DNA of 64,000 nt from Streptomyces caniscabiei (GTDB lineage Bacteria; Actinomycetota; Actinomycetes; Streptomycetales; Streptomycetaceae), in the NCBI RefSeq assembly GCF_014930365.1, contig NZ_JABXWI010000002.1, positions 849,406-913,405 on the forward strand. The letters run 5' to 3'. The notes beneath the pieces are model-generated. The model made no database searches. It had not been told where the DNA came from and saw nothing but the letters and a program-made list of their open reading frames with translations. Positions 7,618 through 15,868 of the stretch are shown here, one piece after another. The position numbers and the translations under genes were made by a program. Each line of letters begins with the position of its first letter. Positions within the stretch are counted from its first letter, which is position 1.

Positions 7618-8649
7618 ATGACGAGCCCGTCGACCGCCGCCCTGGACGCGCTCCCGCTCGGGACGGCCGCGGCCACAGTCGTCACGGCGCCACGTGACGA
7701 GTACGACGGCACAGTCACCGTGCTGTCCCGGCAGACGGCGGCGGACGGCGTCACGTCCCTGGTGCTCGCACCGCGCGACGGCGTACCGCTGCCGCGCTGG
7801 CGGCCGGGCGCGCACATCGACGTCGTCCTCCCCACGGGCGCCGTGCGCCAGTACTCGCTGTGCGGTCCGACGGCCATCACCGACTGCTGGCGCATCGCGG
7901 TGCTGCGGGAGCCGGACGGACGCGGCGGATCGCAGTGGATCCACGACGAGGTCCGCGAGGCGAGCGAGCTGCGGATACGGGGCCCGCGCAACAACTTCCC
8001 CCTGCGGCAGGCCTCGCGGTATCTGTTCGTCGCCGGCGGCATCGGCGTCACCCCGCTGCTGCCGATGATCGCCGAGGCCGCCGCGGCCGGGGCCGACTGG
8101 TCCCTGCTCTACGGGGGCCGGAGCCGGGCGTCCATGGCGTTCCTGTCCGAGCTGGAGGGCTACGGCGAGCGCGTGACCGTACGGCCGCAGGACGAGTACG
8201 GCCTGCTCGACCTCGCCGGCCACCTGGGCGACCCCGATCCCTCCGCCCTGGTGTACTGCTGCGGCCCGGCCGGGCTGATCGACGCGGTCGAGGCGCACTG
8301 CGCGACCTGGCCGCCGGGATCGCTCCACGTGGAGCGGTTCGCCGCGACGCCGGGGCGGCTCGCGGGTGACGGCGAGGCCGACGAACCGTTCGAGGTGGAG
8401 CTGCGCTCGTCCGGGACGACGGTCACCGTGCAGCCGGGACAGTCGGTGCTCAAGGCCGTGGAAGCGGCGGGCGCACCGGTCCTGTCCTCCTGCGAGGAGG
8501 GCATTTGCGGCTCCTGCGAGACGGCCGTCCTGGCGGGCGAGATCGACCACCGGGACTCCCTGCTCACCGACGACGAGCGGGCCGCCGGCGACACCATGCT
8601 GATCTGCGTCTCCCGCGCCCGGGGCGGCCGCCTCGTCCTGGACCTGTGA
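7618..8649 (+). CDS. VanB-type phthalate-dioxygenase-family oxidoreductase
   Basis: Reductase that passes electrons from NAD(P)H through FMN and a plant-type 2Fe-2S cluster to a Rieske oxygenase. Domains in order: an FMN-binding beta-barrel with YSLCGP and RGPRNNFPL, an NAD-binding domain with GGIGVTPLLPM and CCGPAGL, and a C-terminal ferredoxin domain with CEEGICGSCE plus a fourth Cys in ICVSRA. The 343-residue length fits vanillate O-demethylase reductases. The ATG at 7618 is chosen because GAGGAG sits 9 nt upstream; an in-frame ATG at 7609 abuts that site. The next gene encodes the matching oxygenase, so the two very likely form one demethylase or hydroxylase system. The C-terminal ferredoxin order is that of VanB. 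Confidence 0.92.
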   Translation: MTSPSTAALDALPLGTAAATVVTAPRDEYDGTVTVLSRQTAADGVTSLVLAPRDGVPLPRWRPGAHIDVVLPTGAVRQYSLCGPTAITDCWRIAVLREPDGRGGSQWIHDEVREASELRIRGPRNNFPLRQASRYLFVAGGIGVTPLLPMIAEAAAAGADWSLLYGGRSRASMAFLSELEGYGERVTVRPQDEYGLLDLAGHLGDPDPSALVYCCGPAGLIDAVEAHCATWPPGSLHVERFAATPGRLAGDGEADEPFEVELRSSGTTVTVQPGQSVLKAVEAAGAPVLSSCEEGICGSCETAVLAGEIDHRDSLLTDDERAAGDTMLICVSRARGGRLVLDL

Positions 8650-8722
8650 CCGGCCGGGCTCCGACTGGCTGGGCCTCGGCCCGCCGCTCGCATAAGACTT
8701 CGAAGAGAAAGGCGTTGCCGTC

Positions 8723-9751
8723 ATGCTCTCCTCACACGTGCGCAACGGCTGGTACCTGGGAGCCTGGTCCGACGAGATCGGCCGGGCGCTCACCGGCCGC
8801 TGGATCACGGACATACCGGTCTGCTTCTACCGGCTGCCCGATGGCAGCGTGACCGCCGTCGAGGACCGCTGCCCCCACCGCAAGTACCCGCTGTCCCTGG
8901 GCCACCTGGACGACCAGGGCACGCTCCAGTGCGACTACCACGGCTACCGCTTCGACGGACAGGGCGTGTGTGTCGGCGTCGCCGAGCAGGCCGACCGGCC
9001 CAAGGCCGCACTGCGCCGCTTCCCCCTGGTCGAGAAGGACGGCGTCATCTGGATCTGGCCCGGCGACCCCGACCAGGCCGACGCGAACCTGCTGCCCGAC
9101 ACCTCGTGGCTGACCGACCCGCGCTGGACCCACGTACACGGCGTCGTACCGCTGAAGGCTCGCCACCTGCTGCTGGTGGAGAACCTGCTCGACCTCACGC
9201 ACGAGACGTTCCTGCACCCGACGAGCATCGGCAACGCGGCCGTCGCGGCCACCCCGATCGACGTCACCGTGGACGGCGACCGGGTCGGCTTCAGCCGCCG
9301 CATGGTCGGCATCGAGGCCCCGCCCTTCTACGAGAAGTCGTGCGGGCTGACCTCACCGGTGGACCGCTGGCAGGACGGCGAGTTCCACCCGCCCGGGATC
9401 TTCATCCTGCACATCCGCGTCGCGGCCACCGGCACCGAGGAGCCGGAGGGCTTCCACATGAAGGTGCTGTACGGCATGACGCCCGGGCGCGGCAACGAGA
9501 CCCACGACTTCTACGCCCTGGCCCGCGACTACCTCATCGACGACGAGGATCTCACCGAGTTCCAGCACAAGCAGCAGCTCGCGGTGATGCAGGAGGACGT
9601 CGACGCCCTGGAGGCCCAGGAGCTGATGTACGCCACGGACCCGGGCGGCACCGTCGAGTCCAGCATCCGTTCCGACCTGGCCGCCCTGCGGGGACGCCGC
9701 GCGCTGGCGAAGATGCTGGCCCGCGAACAGCGAGGGAACGTACCGGCATGA
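8723..9751 (+). CDS. VanA-type Rieske oxygenase, probable aromatic O-demethylase
   Basis: Terminal oxygenase of a two-component Rieske system, 342 residues. The Rieske cluster motif is Cys50-x-His52-x17-Cys70-x2-His73 (CPHRKYP, then CDYH). The mononuclear iron site is in ENLLDLTHETFLH with His160 and His165, and Asp157 positioned to bridge between subunits. Vanillate demethylases of this type convert methoxy groups to hydroxyls with release of formaldehyde. With extradiol dioxygenase and GalB-like genes downstream and upstream, a methoxylated acid such as vanillate, syringate or 3-O-methylgallate is the likely substrate. Phthalate-type dihydroxylation is less likely because no dihydrodiol pathway partner is obvious. 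The stop overlaps the next start. Confidence 0.9.
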   Translation: MLSSHVRNGWYLGAWSDEIGRALTGRWITDIPVCFYRLPDGSVTAVEDRCPHRKYPLSLGHLDDQGTLQCDYHGYRFDGQGVCVGVAEQADRPKAALRRFPLVEKDGVIWIWPGDPDQADANLLPDTSWLTDPRWTHVHGVVPLKARHLLLVENLLDLTHETFLHPTSIGNAAVAATPIDVTVDGDRVGFSRRMVGIEAPPFYEKSCGLTSPVDRWQDGEFHPPGIFILHIRVAATGTEEPEGFHMKVLYGMTPGRGNETHDFYALARDYLIDDEDLTEFQHKQQLAVMQEDVDALEAQELMYATDPGGTVESSIRSDLAALRGRRALAKMLAREQRGNVPA

Positions 9752-10467
9752 GCGTCTTCGTCCTCCTGCACGGGGCCTGGCACGGCGGATGGGTGTGGCA
9801 GCGCGTGGCCCCGAGACTGCGCGCCGCTGGGCATGAGGTGCACGCCCCCACCCTCACCGGGGTGAGCGACCGCGCCCACCTGCTCGGTCCGCACGTGAAC
9901 CTGACGACGCACATCCAGGACGTCGTGGCTCTGATCGAGGCCCACGATCTGCGGGACGTCGTGCTCGTCGGGCACAGCTACGCCGGTCAGGTCGTCACCG
10001 GCGTCGCGGACCGTGTCCCGGAGCGGTTGGCCGGACGGATCCACCTCGACGCCTTCGTGGGCGACGACGGGGACGCGGCGATCGACCTGCTGCCCGCCAC
10101 CGTCGCCGGCCACTACCGGGAGTCCGTGGCCGGGCCGGGCTTCGGCTGGCTCATCCCGGTGCGCTCACTGAGCGTCCTGGGTGTGGAGGAGCGGTCGGAC
10201 CTGGACTGGCTCGGCCCCCGCCTCACCCCGCACCCGTGGCTGACCTACACGGAGCCGTTGAGGCTGACCGGCAAGGCCGAGTACGTGCCCGGCGTCTTCG
10301 TCGAATGCACCGACTGGATGCGGGTGTTCACCCCGCACGCCGAGCGCGCCGCCGCCCGGGGCTGGCCGGTCCACGAGCTCGCCACCGGTCACGAGGCCAT
10401 GGTCACCGCGCCCGGTGAACTGGCGGACGTGTTGCTGGATGTCGCCGGATCCGGCCTGAAGCCCTGA
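9748..10467 (+). CDS. Alpha/beta hydrolase (small esterase type)
   Basis: Serine hydrolase of 239 residues. The oxyanion-hole region HGAWHGGW is at residues 8-15, the nucleophile elbow is GHSYAG (Ser near 74), and the catalytic His lies in ATGHEAM near the C terminus. The sequence resembles small plant and bacterial esterases of the salicylate/cyanohydrin group. Co-translation with the Rieske gene (ATGA overlap) puts it in the aromatic pathway. It could hydrolyse an ester that feeds the pathway, for example a galloyl or methyl ester, or could replace the LigI lactonase step. The sequence does not decide between these. Confidence 0.85.
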   Translation: MSVFVLLHGAWHGGWVWQRVAPRLRAAGHEVHAPTLTGVSDRAHLLGPHVNLTTHIQDVVALIEAHDLRDVVLVGHSYAGQVVTGVADRVPERLAGRIHLDAFVGDDGDAAIDLLPATVAGHYRESVAGPGFGWLIPVRSLSVLGVEERSDLDWLGPRLTPHPWLTYTEPLRLTGKAEYVPGVFVECTDWMRVFTPHAERAAARGWPVHELATGHEAMVTAPGELADVLLDVAGSGLKP

Positions 10468-10483
10468 GAGGTAGGACACCCGT

Positions 10484-10765
10484 ATGGAATTCCTCGTCCG
10501 CACCGAGAACACCCTGCCCCCCGACACCCCTGACGACGTCCGTGAGAGCCTGCGCGGGGGCGAGCGCGCACGGGCCCGGGAACTCCGCGAGGCCGGGATC
10601 CTCAAACGGCTTTGGCGGGTACCGGGCCGCAACGCGACCATCGGCCTGTACGAGGCGGCCGACCCGGCGGAACTGCACGACGCGCTCGTGTCCCTGCCGA
10701 TGTGGAAGTGGATGGACATCACCGTGGAGGCGCTGGCCACGCATCCGCAGGAGAAGGCACCGTGA
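10484..10765 (+). CDS. Muconolactone delta-isomerase-like protein
   Basis: A 93-residue ferredoxin-like-fold protein of the muconolactone isomerase (CatC-like) family. Family traits are the opening MEFLVRTENTLP, the charged helix with repeated ARELREAG, the KRLWRVPGRNATIGLYEAAD strand-turn-strand, and SLPMWKWMDITVEAL at the end. No ortho-pathway CatB partner lies nearby. In this operon it may catalyse a keto-enol isomerisation such as that of oxalomesaconate; this is inference. GAGAGG precedes the ATG, and its stop overlaps the SDR start (GTGA). Confidence 0.8.
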   Translation: MEFLVRTENTLPPDTPDDVRESLRGGERARARELREAGILKRLWRVPGRNATIGLYEAADPAELHDALVSLPMWKWMDITVEALATHPQEKAP

Positions 10766-11514
10766 CCACGCGGAGCGCTCGGGTCGCGGTCGTCACGGGT
10801 GCGGCGGGTGGACTCGGCGGGCCCATCGTGCGCCGGCTGGCCGCCGACGGGTTCGCCGTCGCCGCCCTGGACATCACCGAACCGGACGACACGGCACGGT
10901 CGGACGACGGGGCTGCGATCACCCGCGTGCGGGCCTGGCGTTGCGACGTCAGCGACCCGGCCGCCACACGCCGCACCGTCGAGGAGATCGCGGAGACCTA
11001 CGGCGGCGTGGACGTCCTGGTCAACAACGCGGGCCTGCTCTCCGGCCGGAGCGGTCTCATGGAGGCCACCTCGCAGGAACTGCACCGCTTCTTCGCCGTC
11101 AACGCCGTCGGCCCGCTGCTCATGGTGCAGGCGTGCGTGCCGTGGCTGGTCAGGAGCGCACACCACGGCCGGGTGATCAATGTCGCCTCCCGCACCTTCT
11201 TCACCGGCTCACCGGGCCAACTCGCCTACGTCGCCAGCAAGGGCGCGCTGATCGGCATGACCCGGGTGATGGCGCGGGAACTGGGCGAGCACGGGATCAC
11301 CGTCAACGCGGTGGCCCCCGCCCAGGTCGCCACGCCCGGCACCAGGGCGCACTCCGGCGACGAGGTGTTCGCCGCGACCATGCGGCAGCAGGCGATCCGG
11401 GAGTACGTCACCCCGGAGCACTTCGCGGGGCTCGTCTCGTATCTGGCCTCGCCGGACGCGGCCATGGTCACCGGTCAGACGCTCGTCTGCGACGGTGGCG
11501 GAGTGCTGCACTGA
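10762..11514 (+). CDS. Short-chain dehydrogenase/reductase (SDR)
   Basis: Classical NAD(P)-dependent SDR of 250 residues, started at a GTG overlapping the previous stop. Visible motifs: the cofactor loop TGAAGGLGG at residues 12-20, NNAG near 90, and the catalytic Ser...Tyr-x3-Lys in INVASR and AYVASKGAL around 140-160. The substrate is not apparent. It could oxidise an alcohol or semialdehyde produced by the demethylase or dioxygenase. It does not belong to the Gfo/Idh/MocA family that supplies LigC, so it is not an obvious 4-carboxy-2-hydroxymuconate-semialdehyde dehydrogenase. Confidence 0.9.
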   Translation: MTTRSARVAVVTGAAGGLGGPIVRRLAADGFAVAALDITEPDDTARSDDGAAITRVRAWRCDVSDPAATRRTVEEIAETYGGVDVLVNNAGLLSGRSGLMEATSQELHRFFAVNAVGPLLMVQACVPWLVRSAHHGRVINVASRTFFTGSPGQLAYVASKGALIGMTRVMARELGEHGITVNAVAPAQVATPGTRAHSGDEVFAATMRQQAIREYVTPEHFAGLVSYLASPDAAMVTGQTLVCDGGGVLH

Positions 11515-11561
11515 CCGGCCGCCCCGGCACGACAGCGGAAGAGGAGAGAAAGGGAGAAGCC

Positions 11562-11918
11562 ATGTCCACCCGCACACCGCACGTCACGGGTACCTACGTC
11601 TTCGACACCGCCGACAACCGTCGGGGCCGGGCACTGAACCGGCTCTGCGGCTCGTTGAAGGACGCTGCCAACCGCGTGAGGTTCAGCGCGGACGAGAGCG
11701 CCTACTGCGAGGAGCACGGACTCACGGCCGAGCAGCGGGAGGCGGTCCTGGGCCGGGACTGGACGCGGATGCTGGAGCTGGGCGGCTCCATCTTCTACGT
11801 CTTCAAACTCGCGGTGCTGGACCAGAAGTCCATGCAGTACCTCGGAGGCGTGTTCACCGGCATGACCACCGAGGAGTTCACCCAGGCACTGGAAGCGGGA
11901 GGGCGGAGCTTTGGCTGA
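11562..11918 (+). CDS. ligA: LigA-type extradiol dioxygenase small (alpha) subunit
   Basis: A 118-residue helical protein of the LigA family, the small subunit of protocatechuate/gallate 4,5-dioxygenases that caps the active site of LigB. The conserved region runs from NRLCGSLKDAANRVRF through CEEHGLTAEQREAVL and RDWTRMLELGGSIFYVFKL to MTTEEFTQAL. In the LigAB enzyme this subunit contributes to substrate binding but carries no iron. AGGGAGAAG lies just before the ATG. It overlaps the ligB-like gene by 8 bp, as expected for subunits made in equal amounts. Confidence 0.88.
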   Translation: MSTRTPHVTGTYVFDTADNRRGRALNRLCGSLKDAANRVRFSADESAYCEEHGLTAEQREAVLGRDWTRMLELGGSIFYVFKLAVLDQKSMQYLGGVFTGMTTEEFTQALEAGGRSFG

Positions 11919-12768
11919 GGTGATATGGGGTCTGGCCACCTCGCACGTGCCGTCGATCGGCGCGGCGATGGACCGAGGGAAGACCGAGGACCCGTACTGG
12001 AGACCACTGTTCGACGGTTACGCGCCGGCCCGTGAGTGGATGGCCCGGCACACGCCGGACGTGGCCGTGATCGTCTACAACGACCACGCCAACGCCGTCG
12101 ACATGTCCGTCACACCGACCTTCGCGATCGGCGCGGCGGCCTCGTACGAGGTGGCGGACGAAGGATGGGGCAGCCGCCCGGTCCCGACCGTCGTCGGCGC
12201 CCCGGAGTTCTCCGACCACCTCATCGAAAGCCTGGTCGACTCCTCCTTCGACATCACGGTGTTCCAGGACCTCGCCGTGGACCACGGTCTGACCGTGCCG
12301 CTGTCGGTGTACTGCCCAGACCCCGGGGACAGCTGGCCGTGCGCTGTCGTCCCCCTCCTGGTCAACGTCATCCAGTACCCGCAGCCCACGGCGGCACGGT
12401 GCCTGGCCCTCGGCACGGCACTCGGCGAGGCGATCCGGTCCTTCCCCGAGGACCTCAAGGTCGCCGTCTTCGGTACCGGCGGCATGTCCCACCAACTCGC
12501 GGGTGCCCGAGCGGGGCTGATCAACCAGGACTTCGACCGGATGTACCTCGACGCCATCGAGCACGACCCGGAGAAGCTGGCAGCGCTGAGCCGGGAGGAC
12601 TACATCCGCGAGGCCGGTTCGGAGGGCATCGAGCTCATCATGTGGCTGATCATGCGCGGAGCCCTCGGACCACGCATCCGCCGCGTTCACGATGCCTACC
12701 ACGTGCCCGCCTCCAACACAGCGGCCGGGATGGTGCTGTTCGAGAATCTCGGCACCGTCCTGCCATAA
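11911..12768 (+). CDS. ligB: LigB-type extradiol dioxygenase large (beta) subunit
   Basis: Catalytic subunit of a type II extradiol ring-cleavage dioxygenase, 285 residues. The Fe(II) ligands of LigB (His12, His61, Glu242) and the catalytic His195 have matches here at His12 (ATSHVPSIG), His59 (YNDHAN), Glu241 (EGIELI) and His194 (GGMSHQLAG). It should open the ring of protocatechuate, gallate or 3-O-methylgallate between C4 and C5. The TTG start at 11911 is preceded by GGGAGGG; an in-frame GTG at 11920 is possible. It ends the operon. Substrate preference cannot be read off, but the lack of LigC- and LigI-type genes argues for gallate-like acids. Confidence 0.88.
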   Translation: MAEVIWGLATSHVPSIGAAMDRGKTEDPYWRPLFDGYAPAREWMARHTPDVAVIVYNDHANAVDMSVTPTFAIGAAASYEVADEGWGSRPVPTVVGAPEFSDHLIESLVDSSFDITVFQDLAVDHGLTVPLSVYCPDPGDSWPCAVVPLLVNVIQYPQPTAARCLALGTALGEAIRSFPEDLKVAVFGTGGMSHQLAGARAGLINQDFDRMYLDAIEHDPEKLAALSREDYIREAGSEGIELIMWLIMRGALGPRIRRVHDAYHVPASNTAAGMVLFENLGTVLP

Positions 12769-13236
12769 GGACCGGCCACTGCCCGGGGCCCCGGCCCCGG
12801 CCCCGGCCCGAAGAGCGTCGCCCCGCGGTAGCGACGTACCGCCTTCGGCGCGAGGGCGCATGGGACCGGGCCACCTCCTGGCCGGAGGTACGTGCAGTCG
12901 CGGTGGGGCCCGTGGGTGCCTGTCCCGGGCCACGGCGAGCATCACCACCACCCGAAGGGCCGCCGTCAGTGGCGCTGCGCGCGCTCGCGTTCCACGACGT
13001 CCTCGAACGAAGGCACACTCGATCACCGGGGAACCGATCACGCTGACGACACGCTTCATCACTCGCAGCAAGAAGAGCCCGGCCAGGCACCCGGCATCTC
13101 AGCCCAGCTCGGCGTGAACGCGGCGGACACCCGCGCCGACTCGCTCGCATCGGGTTCGGCTTTTCCCCCTCGGCATGCTCCCTGGGCCCCGATGCCGGAC
13201 ACTCCTGTATAGGGGCCGGCGCATCTCGCGCGGGCC
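12769..13236. other. Gene-free stretch after the aromatic operon
   Basis: 468 bp without a supportable gene. It opens with a GGCCCC/CCCCGG hexamer run (about 12784-12810) that could fold into GC-only hairpins and end transcription, though there is no U-tract. Frames on both strands here read as low-complexity Arg/Pro/Gly peptides. Just before the terC-like gene the sequence TGTATAGG (about 13206-13213) could serve as a -10 region. Confidence 0.5.
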
Positions 13237-14571
13237 ATGGTGAGGGTGTTCGGCGTGCTTGAGGTCCCGCTCTGGCTGTGGGGGGCGTTCGCCGCGACGG
13301 TGGTCGTGTCGCTGGCGGTGGACCTCATGTCCCACCGCACCGCGCACGTCATCCGCTTCAAGGAGGCGGCCGCCTGGAGCGGCCTGTGGGTGAGCCTCGC
13401 CCTGATCTTCGGCGCGACCGTCTTCCTCGTCCTCGGCACCACTGCCGGCACCGAGTACATGACGGCCTGGCTGCTGGAGAAGAGCCTGTCGGTCGACAAC
13501 CTCTTCGTCTTCGCCGTGATCTTCGCGTACTTCAAAGTGCCCCGCGCCTACCAGCACCGCGTGCTGTTCTTCGGCGTCATCGGCGCACTCGTCTTCCGCG
13601 GGATCTTCCTCTCTCTCGGCGTGGCCGTGGTCAGCCGCTTCACCGCCGTGCTGTTCGCCTTCGCGGGGGTCCTCTTCTACAGCACCTACAAACTCCTCAA
13701 GGACGAACAGGAGAGCTTCGACCCGGGCAAGAGCTTCGCCGTACGGATGCTCCGCAAGGTCATCCCCGTGCGGGACGAGTACGCCGGGGCGAAGTTCTTC
13801 GTCAAAGAAGCCGGCAAAAGGATGGCGACCCCGCTGCTCGCCGTGGTCGCCGCGATCGAGGCCGCCGACCTGATCTTCGCCGTCGACAGCGTCCCGGCCG
13901 TCCTCGCGGTCAGCGACGACGCCTTCATCGTCTACACCAGCAACGCCTTCGCCATCCTCGGTCTGCGGGCCCTCTACTTCATGCTCGCCGGCCTCCTGGA
14001 CCGCTTCCACTACCTGAACAAGGGCCTCGCGATCATTCTCGCCTTCATCGGCGTCAAGCTCATCCTCCAGGCATCCCACAAGATGATCAGCCCCGACATC
14101 CCGGAAATCCCCTCACCGGTCAGCCTCGCAGTCATCGTCCTCGTCCTGGCCGGGTCCGTGGTGCTCAGCATCACAAGGCCCGCCCCCACAGACGCCGAGG
14201 AACAGACCGATGAACAGAAGAACGCCTCCGAGGCCACCGGGCAGCCCAGCTCACCACCGGGGGCGGATGCCCGAGAGCCCCCCACCGGTCCACCAGGCAG
14301 AGACACCGAATCCGGCCCTCACCCGGACCAGCAAGAGGTCAGGCCACTTCCCGTCCCGCCAGTACGGGCATATCGTAAAAAGATGGTCAAAGTGCAGCGT
14401 AGGCCCAAAACGTATGCGTGTCCGGCGTGCAAGAAGTCGGTGCCGGCCGCAGTCCACCGCCACAAGAGCCTGGGCGTTTTCGTTCCCGTCTGGGGCCCGG
14501 GTGCATGCCAGAACCGCGACTGTCCCGACTTCCGGTTGGGCCCCAGCCGCAAGCACTCCCGGTCCCGGTAA
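13237..14571 (+). CDS. TerC/Alx-family membrane protein with C-terminal zinc-ribbon extension
   Basis: Integral membrane protein of the TerC family, implicated elsewhere in metal (Mn) export and tellurium resistance. Residues 1-300 carry about eight hydrophobic segments and the conserved acidic motifs SVDNLFVF and FAVDSVPAV. TerC proteins are usually 320-350 residues; this frame is 444. The extra tail is a disordered Glu/Pro-rich linker (about 310-380) followed by a basic segment with CPAC, a 25-residue gap, then CQNRDC, which is a four-cysteine zinc-ribbon pattern. Around 14370-14430 codons become A/T-rich compared with the body. An in-frame ATG at 14383 preceded by TATCGT could start a separate leaderless 62-residue protein. 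So the tail is either a real fusion or a small gene read through in frame. Confidence 0.88.
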   Translation: MVRVFGVLEVPLWLWGAFAATVVVSLAVDLMSHRTAHVIRFKEAAAWSGLWVSLALIFGATVFLVLGTTAGTEYMTAWLLEKSLSVDNLFVFAVIFAYFKVPRAYQHRVLFFGVIGALVFRGIFLSLGVAVVSRFTAVLFAFAGVLFYSTYKLLKDEQESFDPGKSFAVRMLRKVIPVRDEYAGAKFFVKEAGKRMATPLLAVVAAIEAADLIFAVDSVPAVLAVSDDAFIVYTSNAFAILGLRALYFMLAGLLDRFHYLNKGLAIILAFIGVKLILQASHKMISPDIPEIPSPVSLAVIVLVLAGSVVLSITRPAPTDAEEQTDEQKNASEATGQPSSPPGADAREPPTGPPGRDTESGPHPDQQEVRPLPVPPVRAYRKKMVKVQRRPKTYACPACKKSVPAAVHRHKSLGVFVPVWGPGACQNRDCPDFRLGPSRKHSRSR

Positions 14572-14953
14572 CGAGATCGGCAGCGCGGACCGGCCACATC
14601 AGGCGGCCCACCGGATCCCAACCGGGATCGTCGGCCGGCACGATCGCGGCCTCCACGCGCTTGCCCACCGGTTCGCGCCGCACCTCGCAACTGCGGCACA
14701 CCGCCATCGCGATCTCCAGCCACTGCATCGCCGATCTCCACCGCACCGCTGACTTCCAGGTCCAGCAGACACCGTCCGGGCGCGTACGTGCATGCGATGG
14801 TCACGCGATGTTCGGCATGCCCAGCCCGCCCGGCCACCGAACGCCGGATGGCCGACGAACAGGCCGACGGCGTCCAGCCGCATTCGGCCGACGTGGCGGA
14901 ATCGCTCACCCTCGATGCCGGGGCGTCCCCGGCAGCGCGTGGCGCGCCGCGTC
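14572..14953. other. Gene-poor stretch with possible frameshifted remnant
   Basis: 382 bp with no firm gene. On the minus strand one frame reads TIACTYAPGRCLLDLEVS and an adjacent frame continues with MQWLEIAMAVCRSCEVRR and then VEAAIVPADDPGWDPVGR, both with good third-position GC. Together they look like a short cysteine-containing protein broken by a frameshift near 14725. The second frame runs into the antisense of the terC-like gene. No ribosome-binding site is evident. Confidence 0.3.
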
Positions 14954-15811
14954 TCAGGCGGCGACACCCTCCAGGTCTTCTCCCGGTCTCCGCCCCACCG
15001 TCAGCACATGTCCGCTCGCACCCAGCAGCGTCGGCTCCGACTCGATGCGCCGGGTCGCGGCCAGCACGGCCTCCCGGCGCTCCGGGTCGTCCAGCCACTC
15101 CTCGACCCCGCCCATCAGCCAGGCGACGCCCTCGACGCCGTACTGCCCCTCGGGGGTGAGTCCGGCCTCGGCGAACTCGCCGGGCACGTCGGCGGGGTCG
15201 GCGAAGTAGGCGGTGGTGAAGTGCGGGTCCGCCGACGAGTACCGGTGTCTGCCGTGGCCCGACACGGCGTCGGTGCGCTCGCGGCGTTCCGGGATGAAGT
15301 AGTTCCCCTGCATGAGGGTGTCGTTGAGCCCGGCGAAGCGGTTGATCGTGGCCGCGACCACCGCGCCCCCCGGCCGCACCACCCGCCGGGCCTCGGCCAA
15401 CGCCCTTACCCGGTCCGGGTGTTCGGGCAGGTGGTAGAGCGGCCCGAGGAACAGGACGACGTCGTACGCGGCGTCCTCGGCGGGCAGGGCGCGGGCGTCC
15501 CCGAGCCGGGCGGTGACCCCGGGCAGCCGCCCGGACCGCTCCACGTGCATCGGCACCGGATCGACGACCTCGACCTCGTACCCGTCCCCGGCCAGCCACT
15601 CGGCGTGGATGCCCGTGCCGCCGCCGACGTCGAGCACGCGCGCGGGAGCCTTGGGCAGCAGCCGGCGCAGGAGGTCCTGGGTGCGCCAGAACTCCAGCCG
15701 CCCGGTGCCCTGTCTGAGGCGGGTGAGCTCCCCTCCGCGCTCGTAGTACGCGAGTATCTCCTCGGGCAGGGAGGGGAGTTGGGGCTCGGTGTCGTACGGT
15801 GTCCGGCTCAT
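14954..15811 (-). CDS. Class I SAM-dependent methyltransferase
   Basis: Cytoplasmic methyltransferase of 285 residues from the ATG at 15811. An upstream ATG at 15847 would add 12 atypical residues. Motif I is VLDVGGGTGIHAEWL at about 60-75, followed by the acidic motif II region EVEVVDPV, then LGDARALPAED, the motif IV-like YDVVLFLGPLYHL and the post-motif RVVRPGGAVVAA. The acceptor is unknown; the sequence resembles broad small-molecule methyltransferases of the Methyltransf_11/25 type. It is preceded on the same strand by a lipoprotein gene, but 57 bp and a different theme separate them, so no functional link is claimed. Confidence 0.88.
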   Translation of the reverse strand: MSRTPYDTEPQLPSLPEEILAYYERGGELTRLRQGTGRLEFWRTQDLLRRLLPKAPARVLDVGGGTGIHAEWLAGDGYEVEVVDPVPMHVERSGRLPGVTARLGDARALPAEDAAYDVVLFLGPLYHLPEHPDRVRALAEARRVVRPGGAVVAATINRFAGLNDTLMQGNYFIPERRERTDAVSGHGRHRYSSADPHFTTAYFADPADVPGEFAEAGLTPEGQYGVEGVAWLMGGVEEWLDDPERREAVLAATRRIESEPTLLGASGHVLTVGRRPGEDLEGVAA

Positions 15812-15868
15812 GGTTCCAGGGTGCTGATCACCGCGGCGGACCCGCAACCGGTTAAGGACCCGGGCGTG

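Noticed and set aside
11562..12768. Complete protocatechuate 4,5-cleavage pathway
   Set aside because: No LigC-type dehydrogenase, LigI-type lactonase or LigJ-type amidohydrolase gene was found; the SDR and alpha/beta hydrolase are of other families.
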